Shown in pieces: positions 56,187-64,000 of a DNA stretch of 64,000 nt. The DNA comes from an uncultured Bacteroidota bacterium (GTDB lineage: Bacteria; Bacteroidota; Bacteroidia; Flavobacteriales; Flavobacteriaceae), in contig CACMHY010000006.1 in the NCBI GenBank assembly GCA_902613595.1, positions 26,758 through 90,757 of the forward strand. The letters run 5' to 3'. A program made the position numbers and the translations under genes. The notes under the pieces are model-generated. The model was not told where the DNA came from. It did not search any database and saw nothing but the letters and a program-made list of their open reading frames with translations. The stretch's first letter is position 1, and every line of letters starts with the position of its first letter.

Positions 56187-56692
56187 TGATGGAAGAACCA
56201 TTTCTTGTGGAGTTTAAAAAAAACTGCTGTTATCGTTTGAATGAAGGTCAGCGTATGATTCACATTGCACTAGCAAAAGTAGCAGAGAATGATTTATGGA
56301 AGCTGCCGGTCGAAAATGGGATGGCTTTGGGTAATCAATTATTACATTGTTCTGGTAATATGACTCAATACATAATTTCTTCACTTGGAGAAAATATTGA
56401 TAAAAGAGAACGTGATTTAGAATTTTCAACTGATCGAGGATTTAATAAAATTGAATTATTAGAAAAGTTAGATAAAACAATAACAGAATCTAAATTAGTA
56501 ATCAATAAGGCCACTAAAAATCAATTTATTGAATATCGCAAAGTTCAGGGTTTTGAATTATCAGGACTTGGACTTGTTTTACATGCAGTAGAACATTTTT
56601 CATATCATGTGGGTCAGATTGCCTTTTGGGTAAAACAATTGACCAAATCTGATTTAGGGTTTTACGATGATAGAAATTTAAATGAAAAATAA
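56186..56692 (+). CDS. DinB/DUF1572-like protein within the his operon
   Basis: A 168-residue four-helix DinB-type protein. Candidate metal ligands are His in [14 protein letters not shown] and two in [13 protein letters not shown], the usual three-His pattern of the superfamily. Its start overlaps the hisA stop by one base and its stop overlaps hisF by one base (TAATG), so it is expressed as part of the operon. DinB-like proteins include thiol-dependent transferases; a histidine-pathway role is not known to me. Alternative start at the next ATG (56189). Confidence 0.85.
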   Translation: MMEEPFLVEFKKNCCYRLNEGQRMIHIALAKVAENDLWKLPVENGMALGNQLLHCSGNMTQYIISSLGENIDKRERDLEFSTDRGFNKIELLEKLDKTITESKLVINKATKNQFIEYRKVQGFELSGLGLVLHAVEHFSYHVGQIAFWVKQLTKSDLGFYDDRNLNEK

Positions 56693-57447
56693 TGTTAACA
56701 AAGCGAATAATTCCATGTTTAGATATTAAAGACGGTAGAACTGTTAAAGGTGTAAATTTTATTAATCTTAGAGATGCTGGAGATCCAGTTGAACTTGCAA
56801 CAAAATATGCTTATCAAAATGCCGATGAATTGGTTTTTTTAGATATCTCAGCAACAGAGCAAAAGCGTAAGACACTAGCTGAGCTTGTTCTAAGAATTGC
56901 TGCAGCAATTGATATCCCTTTCACTGTTGGCGGAGGTATAGGTTCAATTGAAGATGTTTCTGTACTATTGAAAAATGGTGCGGATAAGGTTTCTATAAAT
57001 TCTGCAGCAGTTAAAAGACCCAACTTAATTAATGAAGTTGCAACACGATTTGGAAATCAATGTTTGGTGGTTGCCATAGATGCAAAACAAATTGATAATG
57101 ATTGGAAAATCCACCTTGTTGGAGGAAAAGAAGCCACTAAAATTGATCTTTTTGAATGGGCAAGAGAAGTAGAAAATAGGGGGGCGGGAGAAATTTTATT
57201 TACATCTATGGATCATGATGGTACTAAAAATGGTTTTGCTAATATGGCCTTAGCTAAACTCTCTGAAACTGTTAATATACCTATTATTGCATCAGGAGGA
57301 GCTGGGACAATAGAACATTTTATAGAAGTATTTAAAATAGGTAATGCAGACGCTGCTTTGGCTGCTAGTATATTCCACTTTGATGAAATTGACTTATTTA
57401 ACTTAAAAAAACAACTCAAAACACAGCACATTGCTGTTAGAATTTGA
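56692..57447 (+). CDS. hisF: Imidazole glycerol phosphate synthase, cyclase subunit
   Basis: A 251-residue TIM barrel that forms IGP and [38 protein letters not shown], the catalytic Asp in [13 protein letters not shown] and [13 protein letters not shown] are conserved. The short gap to hisIE is four bases. Confidence 0.97.
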   Translation: MLTKRIIPCLDIKDGRTVKGVNFINLRDAGDPVELATKYAYQNADELVFLDISATEQKRKTLAELVLRIAAAIDIPFTVGGGIGSIEDVSVLLKNGADKVSINSAAVKRPNLINEVATRFGNQCLVVAIDAKQIDNDWKIHLVGGKEATKIDLFEWAREVENRGAGEILFTSMDHDGTKNGFANMALAKLSETVNIPIIASGGAGTIEHFIEVFKIGNADAALAASIFHFDEIDLFNLKKQLKTQHIAVRI

Positions 57448-57451
57448 ATTT

Positions 57452-58048
57452 ATGGAACTAAATTTTTCAAAAAATAAAGACGGTCTGATACCAGTAATTA
57501 TTCAAGATAGTATTTCAAAGACTGTTTTGATGCTCGGATATATGAATGATGAAGCTATCAGAAAAACCAAGAAAACAGGTAATGTTACATTTTATAGCAG
57601 AACAAAAAAACGCTTATGGACTAAAGGTGAGGAAAGTGGAAACTTTCTTCGCTTAGTAAATATGAAAGTGGACTGTGATAACGATACTATTTTAATTTAT
57701 GTAAAACCAGAAGGGCCAACTTGTCATTTGGGTACCGATAGTTGTTGGGGAGAGAAAAACTTAAGCAAGTTTGGTTATCTATCTCAATTAGAAGAAATAA
57801 TTGCAGAAAGAAAAAAAGATGATAAAAAGAACAGTTACGTTGCTTCATTATTTCGAGAAGGGATAAATAAAATTGCTCAAAAAGTAGGGGAGGAAGCCAC
57901 AGAAACAATTATAGAAGCTAAAGATGAAAATAAACAACTTTTTTTAAATGAAAGTGCAGATTTATTATTTCACTATCTAATTTTATTGCAAGCAAAAGGC
58001 TTTAGACTTAGTGATGTTGAAAAAGTTTTATTAACCCGAAAACGATAA
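57452..58048 (+). CDS. hisIE: Bifunctional phosphoribosyl-AMP cyclohydrolase / phosphoribosyl-ATP pyrophosphatase
   Basis: A 198-residue fusion of HisI (1-110; zinc cysteines in DCDNDTILI and PTCHLGTDSCW) and HisE (115-198; KVGEEATETIIEA, ESADLLFHYLILL), the second and third steps of the pathway. ATG 57452 is chosen; an in-frame TTG at 57431 lies inside hisF. It completes all the enzymatic steps of the pathway except a separate phosphatase, already fused in HisB. Confidence 0.96.
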   Translation: MELNFSKNKDGLIPVIIQDSISKTVLMLGYMNDEAIRKTKKTGNVTFYSRTKKRLWTKGEESGNFLRLVNMKVDCDNDTILIYVKPEGPTCHLGTDSCWGEKNLSKFGYLSQLEEIIAERKKDDKKNSYVASLFREGINKIAQKVGEEATETIIEAKDENKQLFLNESADLLFHYLILLQAKGFRLSDVEKVLLTRKR

Positions 58049-58054
58049 GTTATA

Positions 58055-58984
58055 TTGTTTTTTAAGAAGATTTTTTGTGTAATAATTTTAGGCCTTACGG
58101 TTTCAAACACATATTCTCAAAATATAAATAATGAAACTTATATTATTATAGACACAGATAGTGCAAATGAAATTGATGACTTATTTGCTATTATCAGGTC
58201 AATAAATGAACCCAAATTTAAAATATTAGGAGTAACAGCATCTCAATTCCACAGCTCCCCTTATGCATCGAAAAATACAGCATTAGAAAGCTATAAAATG
58301 AATAAGTTGCTCAAAAAATTATTAAAAAAAAATGATTTAGTTCTTAAGGTTGGAAGTCCAGAGTCAATGTCAAAAACAAAAAGATCAAAGCCCTCTGAGG
58401 CAACTAAATTTATAATCAACCAGGCTAAATTAATTCCAGCTGGTAAAAAACTACATATAGTTATATTAGGGTCTTGTACAAACACAGCCTCTGCTATTGT
58501 GCATGAGCCTAAAATAGTCAGTAAACTTAAAATTTCATATGTAGGTTTTTGGCATAATCCACTAACTAATGAATATGATAAAAATGAATTTAATACAAGA
58601 AATGATTCTATTGCTACAAATTTTCTGCTAGATAAAGAGAGTTTAGATTTTAATGTGATGAGTGCTAGTGTATCGAAAAATCTAATTTTTAATAAAAATG
58701 AAACCTTTAAAAATTTAGGAAATAATAAAATAGGGAATTTTATTAAAAAGCGTTGGAATAATTATAAAAGATGGTGGACATCCGAAGATCCTGAACAAAA
58801 AAAATGGATAATGTGGGATTTAGCATTAATTGAAGCTATAGCTAACCCTGAGTTTTCAAAAATTAATACTTTCAAAACACCACCTCAAAATCTAGAGCGG
58901 AATATCAAGATTTACACTTATATTGATTCTACTAATATGAAAATTGATTTCTGGAGACATTACAACAAACTAATGAATAATTAA
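58055..58984 (+). CDS. Secreted nucleoside hydrolase-like protein (IunH fold), TTG start
   Basis: A 309-residue protein with a signal peptide (FFKKIFCVIILGLTVSNTYSQ) and the calcium-binding aspartate signature as DTDSANEIDDLFA (Asp33, Asp35, Asp41, Asp42). The extra Asn-Glu resembles a Bacteroidota branch of inosine-uridine hydrolases that cut N-glycosidic bonds of nucleosides. The only sensible start is TTG 58055, six bases after hisIE. No ATG gives the signal peptide. It may be co-transcribed with the his genes. Confidence 0.8.
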   Translation: MFFKKIFCVIILGLTVSNTYSQNINNETYIIIDTDSANEIDDLFAIIRSINEPKFKILGVTASQFHSSPYASKNTALESYKMNKLLKKLLKKNDLVLKVGSPESMSKTKRSKPSEATKFIINQAKLIPAGKKLHIVILGSCTNTASAIVHEPKIVSKLKISYVGFWHNPLTNEYDKNEFNTRNDSIATNFLLDKESLDFNVMSASVSKNLIFNKNETFKNLGNNKIGNFIKKRWNNYKRWWTSEDPEQKKWIMWDLALIEAIANPEFSKINTFKTPPQNLERNIKIYTYIDSTNMKIDFWRHYNKLMNN

Positions 58985-58985
58985 T

Positions 58986-59948
58986 ATGAATTTTTTTGAT
59001 GAATCAACATCAATTAACATAATAACTAATTACATAAAAAAAAACACCTCAATACTCAGAGAGAATGAAATAATAAAGAAAGTTGAGAGTGCAGGTGAGG
59101 GGAATATGAATGTAGTCTTACGGATAAAGACAAATTTTAAATCATTTATTTTGAAACAATCTAGATCCCATGTAAAAAAATTCGCTCATATTAAAGCTCC
59201 ATTAGAAAGAATTTTTGCTGAACACTGCTTTTACAATCTAGTTAAAAAGAATTTTTTACCAAAAGTTTTAGGATTTATTAGTGAAGACTATGTATTGTTT
59301 TTGGAAGATTTAACAAAATGTCGTAATCTAAATTATATCTATAATAGTAGGAAAATTGATAACGATAAAGTAAATAAGCTTACCCTTATTCTCCACAATA
59401 TTCATATAACAAGCGCACACAAAAATTATCCAGAAAATCTAACCCTTCGAAAACTTAATTATAATCACATTTTTGTTCTTCCATTTCTAAAAGATAATGG
59501 CTTACAACTAAATAATATTCAAGATGGCTTGGAAGAATTAGCTATACCATTTAAAGAAAATACGGATATTATTAGGAGAGTTAGTAATGCGGGAAAAAAT
59601 TACTTAGACAGAGGGACTACACTTCTACATGGAGATTATTACCCAGGCAGTTGGATGGAAAGAAATAATAATATTTATATTATTGACCCTGAATTTACTT
59701 TCTTGGGATCAAAAGAATTTGATTTAGGGGTAATGAGTGGTCATTTAATTCTGGCAACCGGTCAAATATCATATTTAAAAAAAATTTGTTATAATTATCC
59801 AGATAAAATAGATAATAATGAAGTAGCCACATACTGTGCTATTGAGATTATAAGACGATTAATTGGCTATGCTCAGTTACCTATTAAAAGAAGCATTAGA
59901 GAAAAGAGTGATCTCCTCAAACTAGCAAAAGAATTAATTATTAATTGA
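58986..59948 (+). CDS. APH-fold small-molecule kinase (methylthioribose-kinase-like)
   Basis: A 320-residue phosphotransferase of the aminoglycoside/choline kinase fold. The ATP-binding lysine is in KSFILKQSR, the catalytic loop is LLHGDYYPGSW and the metal Asp is in IDPEFTFLGSKEFDLGV. The last motif resembles S-methyl-5-thioribose kinase. Because it is one base after a nucleoside hydrolase, a role in phosphorylating a sugar freed from nucleosides is plausible but unproven; no other methionine-salvage gene is in view. Confidence 0.75.
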   Translation: MNFFDESTSINIITNYIKKNTSILRENEIIKKVESAGEGNMNVVLRIKTNFKSFILKQSRSHVKKFAHIKAPLERIFAEHCFYNLVKKNFLPKVLGFISEDYVLFLEDLTKCRNLNYIYNSRKIDNDKVNKLTLILHNIHITSAHKNYPENLTLRKLNYNHIFVLPFLKDNGLQLNNIQDGLEELAIPFKENTDIIRRVSNAGKNYLDRGTTLLHGDYYPGSWMERNNNIYIIDPEFTFLGSKEFDLGVMSGHLILATGQISYLKKICYNYPDKIDNNEVATYCAIEIIRRLIGYAQLPIKRSIREKSDLLKLAKELIIN

Positions 59949-59969
59949 AAACATTTAAATAAGAAACAT

Positions 59970-60641
59970 ATGATAAAAATTAATCCGGATATGTTAGCTT
60001 TTTATAAAGACTTAGAAAAAAATAATAATCGTGAATGGTTTGAAAAACAGAAGTCAAGATACAAGGCTTTAGAATCTGAGCTTAAAGTATTTAATGAAGA
60101 GGTAAAGAAAGGTCTAGATAAAGAAGACGATATCGAAAGAGTTAAAATGTTCAGGATTTATAGAGATGTTAGATTCTCGAAAGATAAAACTCCGTATAAA
60201 ACTCACGTTGGTACATCATTTCACCGGAAAAAACCAAAATTAAGAGGAGGCTATTATATGCATATAAAACCTGGGAATTCATTTCTAGCAGGAGGTTTCT
60301 GGGATCCAAATCCTATGGATTTGTATCGCATTAGAAAGGAATTAGAGTTTGACGCTCAAGAACTAAGAAATATAATTAATGAAAAAAAATTCAATTTAAT
60401 TTGGGGTGGTTTGCAGGGTGACAAGGTTAAAACAGCACCAAAAAATTTTAATAAAAAACATCCTGATATTGATCTGATTAGGCATAAACAATATATTTTT
60501 ATTAAAAAATTTAATGATAAAAGTGTACTTTCGTCTGATTTTCTGTATAAAGTAATAAATAATTTTATAGCTATAAGACCATTTTTTGATCATATGACAA
60601 ATATCTTAACAACTGATTTAAATGGTGTTTCAATTATTTAA
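59970..60641 (+). CDS. DUF2461-family protein
   Basis: A 223-residue protein with LAFYKDLEKNNNREWFEKQKSRY, FRIYRDVRFSKDKTPYKTH and GGYYMHIKPGNSFLAGGFWDP, the hallmarks of the TIGR02453/DUF2461 family. It has no signal peptide. The function of the family is unknown. It sits between the kinase and the M61 peptidase on the same strand. Confidence 0.88.
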   Translation: MIKINPDMLAFYKDLEKNNNREWFEKQKSRYKALESELKVFNEEVKKGLDKEDDIERVKMFRIYRDVRFSKDKTPYKTHVGTSFHRKKPKLRGGYYMHIKPGNSFLAGGFWDPNPMDLYRIRKELEFDAQELRNIINEKKFNLIWGGLQGDKVKTAPKNFNKKHPDIDLIRHKQYIFIKKFNDKSVLSSDFLYKVINNFIAIRPFFDHMTNILTTDLNGVSII

Positions 60642-60660
60642 TTCTAAAATTAATTTTAAA

Positions 60661-62547
60661 ATGAAGAAAAATAATCTTTTAATCTTTTCATTATCAATTA
60701 TACTTTTTGGTTGTGCTACCCTAAAACAAAATAATACTCGCAAGCAAATTGATATTAATGCTTTGGTTGACTTGGTTAATGTAAATGACGATAAAGTTAA
60801 AGTCGTAATTGATCCACCTAAAATTAGTAATAATGAAGTTAATTTTTACATTCCTCAAATTGTACCTGGAACTTATGAATATTCAAATTTTGGTCGGTTC
60901 ATTGAAAATATTAAAGCTTTTGATTACAAGGGTAATGAGTTGCCAATAAACCAAGAAGATGATAATACTTGGTCCATAACTGAAGCAAAAAAATTGGATA
61001 AGATAACATACCTCACTAATGATACTTTTGACGGTCCTGATGGAAAAGCCATATACCCAATGGGAGGTACTAATTATAAAAAAGATGTAACCTTTCTATT
61101 GAATTTGCATAGTATGATTGGATATTTTGAGGGTATGAAAGAAAAGTCTTACAGACTTAGTATTCGATCACCAAAAAATTTGGAACCCTTTACATCATTA
61201 TCAGTTATTTCAAAAAGTGATACACTGGATATTTTTTCAGCCAAAAGATATTTCCATATAATTGATAACCCAATATTATACAGTGAGCCCAATGCTGTTT
61301 CGTTTGATTTAGATGATATAAAAGTTGGATTAGCTATTTATTCGCCTACAGGTATACATAAAGCAGAAGACTATAAAGATGCTATTGAAAAAATGATGAT
61401 TGCTCAAAAAAAATTCTTGGGAGATGCCAATAATACAGCTTCGTACGACATTTTGTTACACCTTATGGGAATGGAAGATTTGCAATATTTTGGTGGAATG
61501 ATGGGAGCCTTAGAGCATCATACTTCGACGACTGTTGTTTTTGTTGATCAAATGCAGGCTGAGGAATTAACCCAGAGTTTAGTTGATGTTGTATCACATG
61601 AATTTTTTCACACCTTAACCCCGTTAAATATTCATTCAGAAGAAATCCATAATTTTGAATATAATACACCTTTAATGTCAAAACATTTGTGGATGTATGA
61701 AGGAACTACAGAGTATTTCGCAAACTTGTTCCAAATTAACCAAGGCCTTATTGATGAACAGAATTTCTATAATCGAATCCTTGAAAAACTAAACTACTCG
61801 AAACGCTATGATGATAAGATGTCGTTTACTGAAATGAGTTCAAAAATTGTAGACGAGCCCTATCAAACCAATTATGGTAATGTTTATCAAAAAGGTGCAC
61901 TGATTAACATGTGCCTTGACATAATAATTCGTGAAAACAGTAATGGTGAGAAGGGAATTTTGTCTGTGATGCAAGATCTTGCGAAGAAATATGGTAAAGA
62001 AAAACCATTTAAAGATAACCTACTTATAGACGAAATTATTTCAATGACTTATCCAGAAGTTGCTGATTTTTTCAAAAATCATGTTGAAGGAAAAGTACCA
62101 ATAAATTACATGGAATATTTAAATAAGGTTGGCCTTACAATGGGAGAAACTGAAGTACCGTTACCAAGCATTCTTTTTAAAGACAACCAGAATCCATTTT
62201 TTGAGCCTCAGCCAGACCAAGATGGTAAAGTAAGATATGTGGTAACTGGTTTAAATGATACAATAGAATCAATGGGAGTTGAAATAGGCGACGTCTTTTT
62301 AGGATTAGATGGTAAGATGTTGCCAGAGATTAAGAAGGAAAATGCTGAACAAATCAATGCAGTATTTACACCAAGCTTTATGTGGGACGATAAAAAAGAG
62401 TTTACACTGACAATTCAGAGAAATATGGAAAAGCAAACTTTAATTGGAATTACAGGTAAACCTAATGCAAAAGTTAGTGGAGTTGTTGAAGATCGTGATG
62501 CAGACGAAAAAACTTTGGCTTTACGAACTGCATGGTTGAAAAACTAA
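60661..62547 (+). CDS. M61-family metallopeptidase with PDZ domain, lipoprotein
   Basis: A 628-residue enzyme with a lipoprotein signal (ILFGCATL, Cys about residue 18). The zinc motif HEFFH is at residues 313-317, followed by the downstream glutamate region WMYEGTTEYFA. A PDZ domain lies near the C-terminus (YVVTGLNDTIESMGVEIGDVFLGLDG). M61 peptidases are glycyl aminopeptidases. Start ATG 60661 is chosen over an in-frame ATG at 60622 that lies in the DUF2461 gene and would hide the signal. Confidence 0.9.
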   Translation: MKKNNLLIFSLSIILFGCATLKQNNTRKQIDINALVDLVNVNDDKVKVVIDPPKISNNEVNFYIPQIVPGTYEYSNFGRFIENIKAFDYKGNELPINQEDDNTWSITEAKKLDKITYLTNDTFDGPDGKAIYPMGGTNYKKDVTFLLNLHSMIGYFEGMKEKSYRLSIRSPKNLEPFTSLSVISKSDTLDIFSAKRYFHIIDNPILYSEPNAVSFDLDDIKVGLAIYSPTGIHKAEDYKDAIEKMMIAQKKFLGDANNTASYDILLHLMGMEDLQYFGGMMGALEHHTSTTVVFVDQMQAEELTQSLVDVVSHEFFHTLTPLNIHSEEIHNFEYNTPLMSKHLWMYEGTTEYFANLFQINQGLIDEQNFYNRILEKLNYSKRYDDKMSFTEMSSKIVDEPYQTNYGNVYQKGALINMCLDIIIRENSNGEKGILSVMQDLAKKYGKEKPFKDNLLIDEIISMTYPEVADFFKNHVEGKVPINYMEYLNKVGLTMGETEVPLPSILFKDNQNPFFEPQPDQDGKVRYVVTGLNDTIESMGVEIGDVFLGLDGKMLPEIKKENAEQINAVFTPSFMWDDKKEFTLTIQRNMEKQTLIGITGKPNAKVSGVVEDRDADEKTLALRTAWLKN

Positions 62548-62628
62548 TTAATTTCAAAACTATAATTTATATTATGTAAAATAGGATCAATTATATTCTA
62601 AATCCCAATTTTTTAGCCACTACTCTAT

Positions 62629-62943
62629 ATGATAATAGTTACAACAGAACAAATTCCAAATAAAACGATCGTAGAAACTCTTGGTATAGCCAGAGGAAGT
62701 ACTGTTCGAGCTCGAAACATTGGAAAAGACATATTCGCTGGTTTAAAAAACATAATCGGTGGAGAAATATCAGAATACACAAAGCTTCAAGCACAATCAA
62801 GAGAACAAGCTTTAAAACGAATGGTTGAAGATGCAGAATCCCTAGGAGCAAATGCAATTGTTAATGTTAGACTCACTACATCAATGGTCATGCAAGGTTG
62901 TTCTGAGATTTTAGCTTATGGTACAGCTGTCATCATAAAGTAA
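62629..62943 (+). CDS. YbjQ/UPF0145-family protein
   Basis: A 104-residue protein whose VTTEQIPNKTIVETLGIARGSTVRARNIGKD and GEISEYTKLQAQSREQALKRMVEDAESLGANAIVNVR match UPF0145 (YbjQ), a small pentameric fold that may bind metal ions or act in the envelope. Length is normal. The physiological role is unknown. Confidence 0.88.
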   Translation: MIIVTTEQIPNKTIVETLGIARGSTVRARNIGKDIFAGLKNIIGGEISEYTKLQAQSREQALKRMVEDAESLGANAIVNVRLTTSMVMQGCSEILAYGTAVIIK

Positions 62944-62950
62944 ATTTACC

Positions 62951-63055
62951 ATGACATTAGTACTAATCATAATAGTTGCTGGAATTTTGGTATACTTATA
63001 CATAGATAAAATTAACAAAGAAAAAAGTGAAAATTTTGAAGATCGTGATAATTAA
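62951..63055 (+). CDS. Small single-span membrane peptide (34 residues)
   Basis: An ATG seven bases after ybjQ opens a 34-codon ORF, starting MTLVLIIIVAGILVYLYIDK and ending in a charged tail, KEKSENFEDRDN. The layout of one membrane helix plus acidic cytosolic tail is typical of small membrane proteins. It ends four bases before the convergent DinB gene. It is too short for most gene finders; expression is not shown. Confidence 0.5.
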   Translation: MTLVLIIIVAGILVYLYIDKINKEKSENFEDRDN

Positions 63056-63059
63056 AAAG

Positions 63060-63602
63060 TTATCTCTTTTCACCTAAGAATACATTTACTCCCCTTTCTA
63101 TTGGATTTCCGCTTGTTCTTCTGAAGCTTACTATTTGTCCGACATGATAAATAGCATCAGAAATAGGACCATTAATTAAATTCCAAACAGGAAATTCTGA
63201 ATATGCACCTCCCCTATTAAATTTTATTTTTAATAATCCTAATTCATCCAAAGTCATTGATTCAAATAAAACACACGATTCTTTAATTTTATTTAGAGTT
63301 ATTTCTCTTAATATTTTAAATTCATTTGGAATATTTTCTATTGGTGCAGGACGAACAGAAATTTTATTTTGAGTCGCAGCATTAATAATATCTACTAATA
63401 TGTAAATGTGTTTTAATGTTTCTAAACAATTTTTTGCTGAATCTGTAGGTCTATAATCTAAATCTTTATCTCTAAGTCCTTTAGTGGCCCAGTGGTATCT
63501 GAAACCTAAACCTTGCAACATTCGAGTTATTATATTAACACAGGATATGGTATCGGGTGAATCAGGAATTATATAGAAAGGAGGTTTATCTGCCATCATC
63601 AA
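63060..63602 (-). CDS. DinB-superfamily protein
   Basis: A 180-residue four-helix DinB-type protein. Candidate metal ligands are His in CLETLKHIYILVDI and in AIYHVGQIVSFRR; a third His position is not clear, so metal binding is doubtful. Three consecutive Met codons start it, so the exact start is one of three. It is a distant relative of the dinB-like gene in the his operon. Function unknown. Confidence 0.75.
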   Translation of the reverse strand: MMMADKPPFYIIPDSPDTISCVNIITRMLQGLGFRYHWATKGLRDKDLDYRPTDSAKNCLETLKHIYILVDIINAATQNKISVRPAPIENIPNEFKILREITLNKIKESCVLFESMTLDELGLLKIKFNRGGAYSEFPVWNLINGPISDAIYHVGQIVSFRRTSGNPIERGVNVFLGEKR

Positions 63603-63665
63603 AACTTTAAAAAATTAAATTCACATATAAAAATACTATTTTAGTCCCTCAACTTGAATTATAAT

Positions 63666-64000
63666 ATGTCAAAGAAATTCAACTCACTTGAAGATTTAGG
63701 TAAAATTCAATTTGATAATCTTCAGCCCACTCCTAAGGAAGAGCAAAGTATTTCAGCACCTGTTTTTATATCGCAAAATCTTGAAGCACATTTTAGTAAT
63801 AAAGGGCGAGCTGGAAAGACAGTCACAATTTTAAAAGGATTTTCAGGTAGTCCTAGTGAAATAAAAAATCTTGCTAAAACACTTAAAAATAAAGTTGGTG
63901 TTGGAGGAAGTATAAAAAATGGGGAAATAATCATACAAGGTAATTTTAGGGAAAAAATAATTGAATTACTTCAGGATATGGGACACAAAATAAAACGTGT
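63666..64000 (+). CDS. SUI1/YciH-like translation initiation factor, C-terminus cut
   Basis: The ATG at 63666 begins an 111-codon frame that runs off the window. MSKKFNSLEDLGKIQFD opens a flexible tail, and GRAGKTVTILKGFSGSPSEIKNLAKTLKNKVGVGGSIKNGEIIIQGNF is the SUI1 fold related to eIF1 and YciH. Family members usually end a few residues beyond this point, so only a few codons are probably missing. It may monitor start-site selection. Confidence 0.85.
   Translation, partial: MSKKFNSLEDLGKIQFDNLQPTPKEEQSISAPVFISQNLEAHFSNKGRAGKTVTILKGFSGSPSEIKNLAKTLKNKVGVGGSIKNGEIIIQGNFREKIIELLQDMGHKIKR

Noticed and set aside
63722..63934. Minus-strand ORF opposite the SUI1-like gene
   Set aside because: The plus-strand frame encodes a recognisable SUI1 fold; the minus frame is its shadow.
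1..64000. CRISPR arrays, insertion sequences, prophage genes, tRNA or rRNA genes
   Set aside because: No regularly spaced direct repeats, transposase or phage motifs, cloverleaf genes or rRNA segments were recognised in reading the window; a covariance-model tRNA search was not possible here.

Overview
The window looks like chromosomal DNA of a compact, AT-rich member of the Bacteroidota, most likely a marine-type flavobacterium. The evidence is lineage-typical gene content: a PorX-like PglZ response regulator, an LpxC-FabZ fusion, a long HisB fusion, a HisIE fusion, a LuxC-like acyl-CoA reductase beside a ferredoxin, DUF6787, DUF4258 and DUF1572-type DinB proteins. Starts lack strong Shine-Dalgarno sequences, and several upstream regions carry the Bacteroidota promoter elements TTG (-33) and TAnnTTTG (-7). 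I saw no insertion sequence, prophage, CRISPR array, tRNA or rRNA. No stretch above 300 bases lacks a gene; the longest gaps are about 250 bases (13330-13580) and 225 bases (22024-22248).

Layout. 1-7500: a partial LolD-like ATPase (-), msrA with no ordinary start codon followed by folE, then the minus-strand serine block (serC, serA, DUF6787) with an upstream acyl-CoA reductase that is divergent from a ferredoxin, a YdjC deacetylase and ychF. 7500-19400: Dabb protein, parE-parC, a small lipoprotein plus an XRE regulator, an M14 peptidase, an Lrp regulator, ppc, aroB, smpB. 19400-31000: clpB, glyA, a glutamine-cyclotransferase-like lipoprotein, SRP RNA, an SDR lacking its catalytic Tyr, a transaldolase-like enzyme, a thioredoxin-fold lipoprotein lacking CXXC, an ABC-F protein, an SSS symporter. 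31000-44000: DUF2007, a two-TM protein, pheT and recG (-); uvrD, yciO, pcm, proline dehydrogenase (+); DUF4258, tsaE and porX (-). 44000-50400: lpxD-lpxC/fabZ-lpxA-efp-sucD-fabG-SPFH. 50445-58048: the complete histidine operon hisG-D-C-B-H-A-(dinB-like)-F-IE. 58055-64000: nucleoside hydrolase, small-molecule kinase, DUF2461, M61 peptidase, YbjQ, a 34-residue membrane ORF, another DinB protein and a partial SUI1-like factor.

The most striking signal is the his leader. An 18-codon ORF at 50460-50516 reads MKTLLHHIHHFENCSNEK, with four His codons in five. It is followed by a perfect 12-bp GC-containing hairpin and T-run (50540-50570) just before hisG. Bases 501-508 of the leader (window 50501-50508) are exactly complementary to the 5' arm of that hairpin, so a ribosome stalled at the His codons would permit an antiterminator. 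This is a complete transcription attenuator, apparently on a nearly leaderless transcript.

Other points are recurring promoter elements with very short predicted 5' UTRs, paired GTC-N5-GAC motifs before clpB, a 21-bp palindrome before serC, an inverted-repeat-rich interval beside the XRE regulator, and many convergent gene pairs that overlap or abut with no terminator between them.
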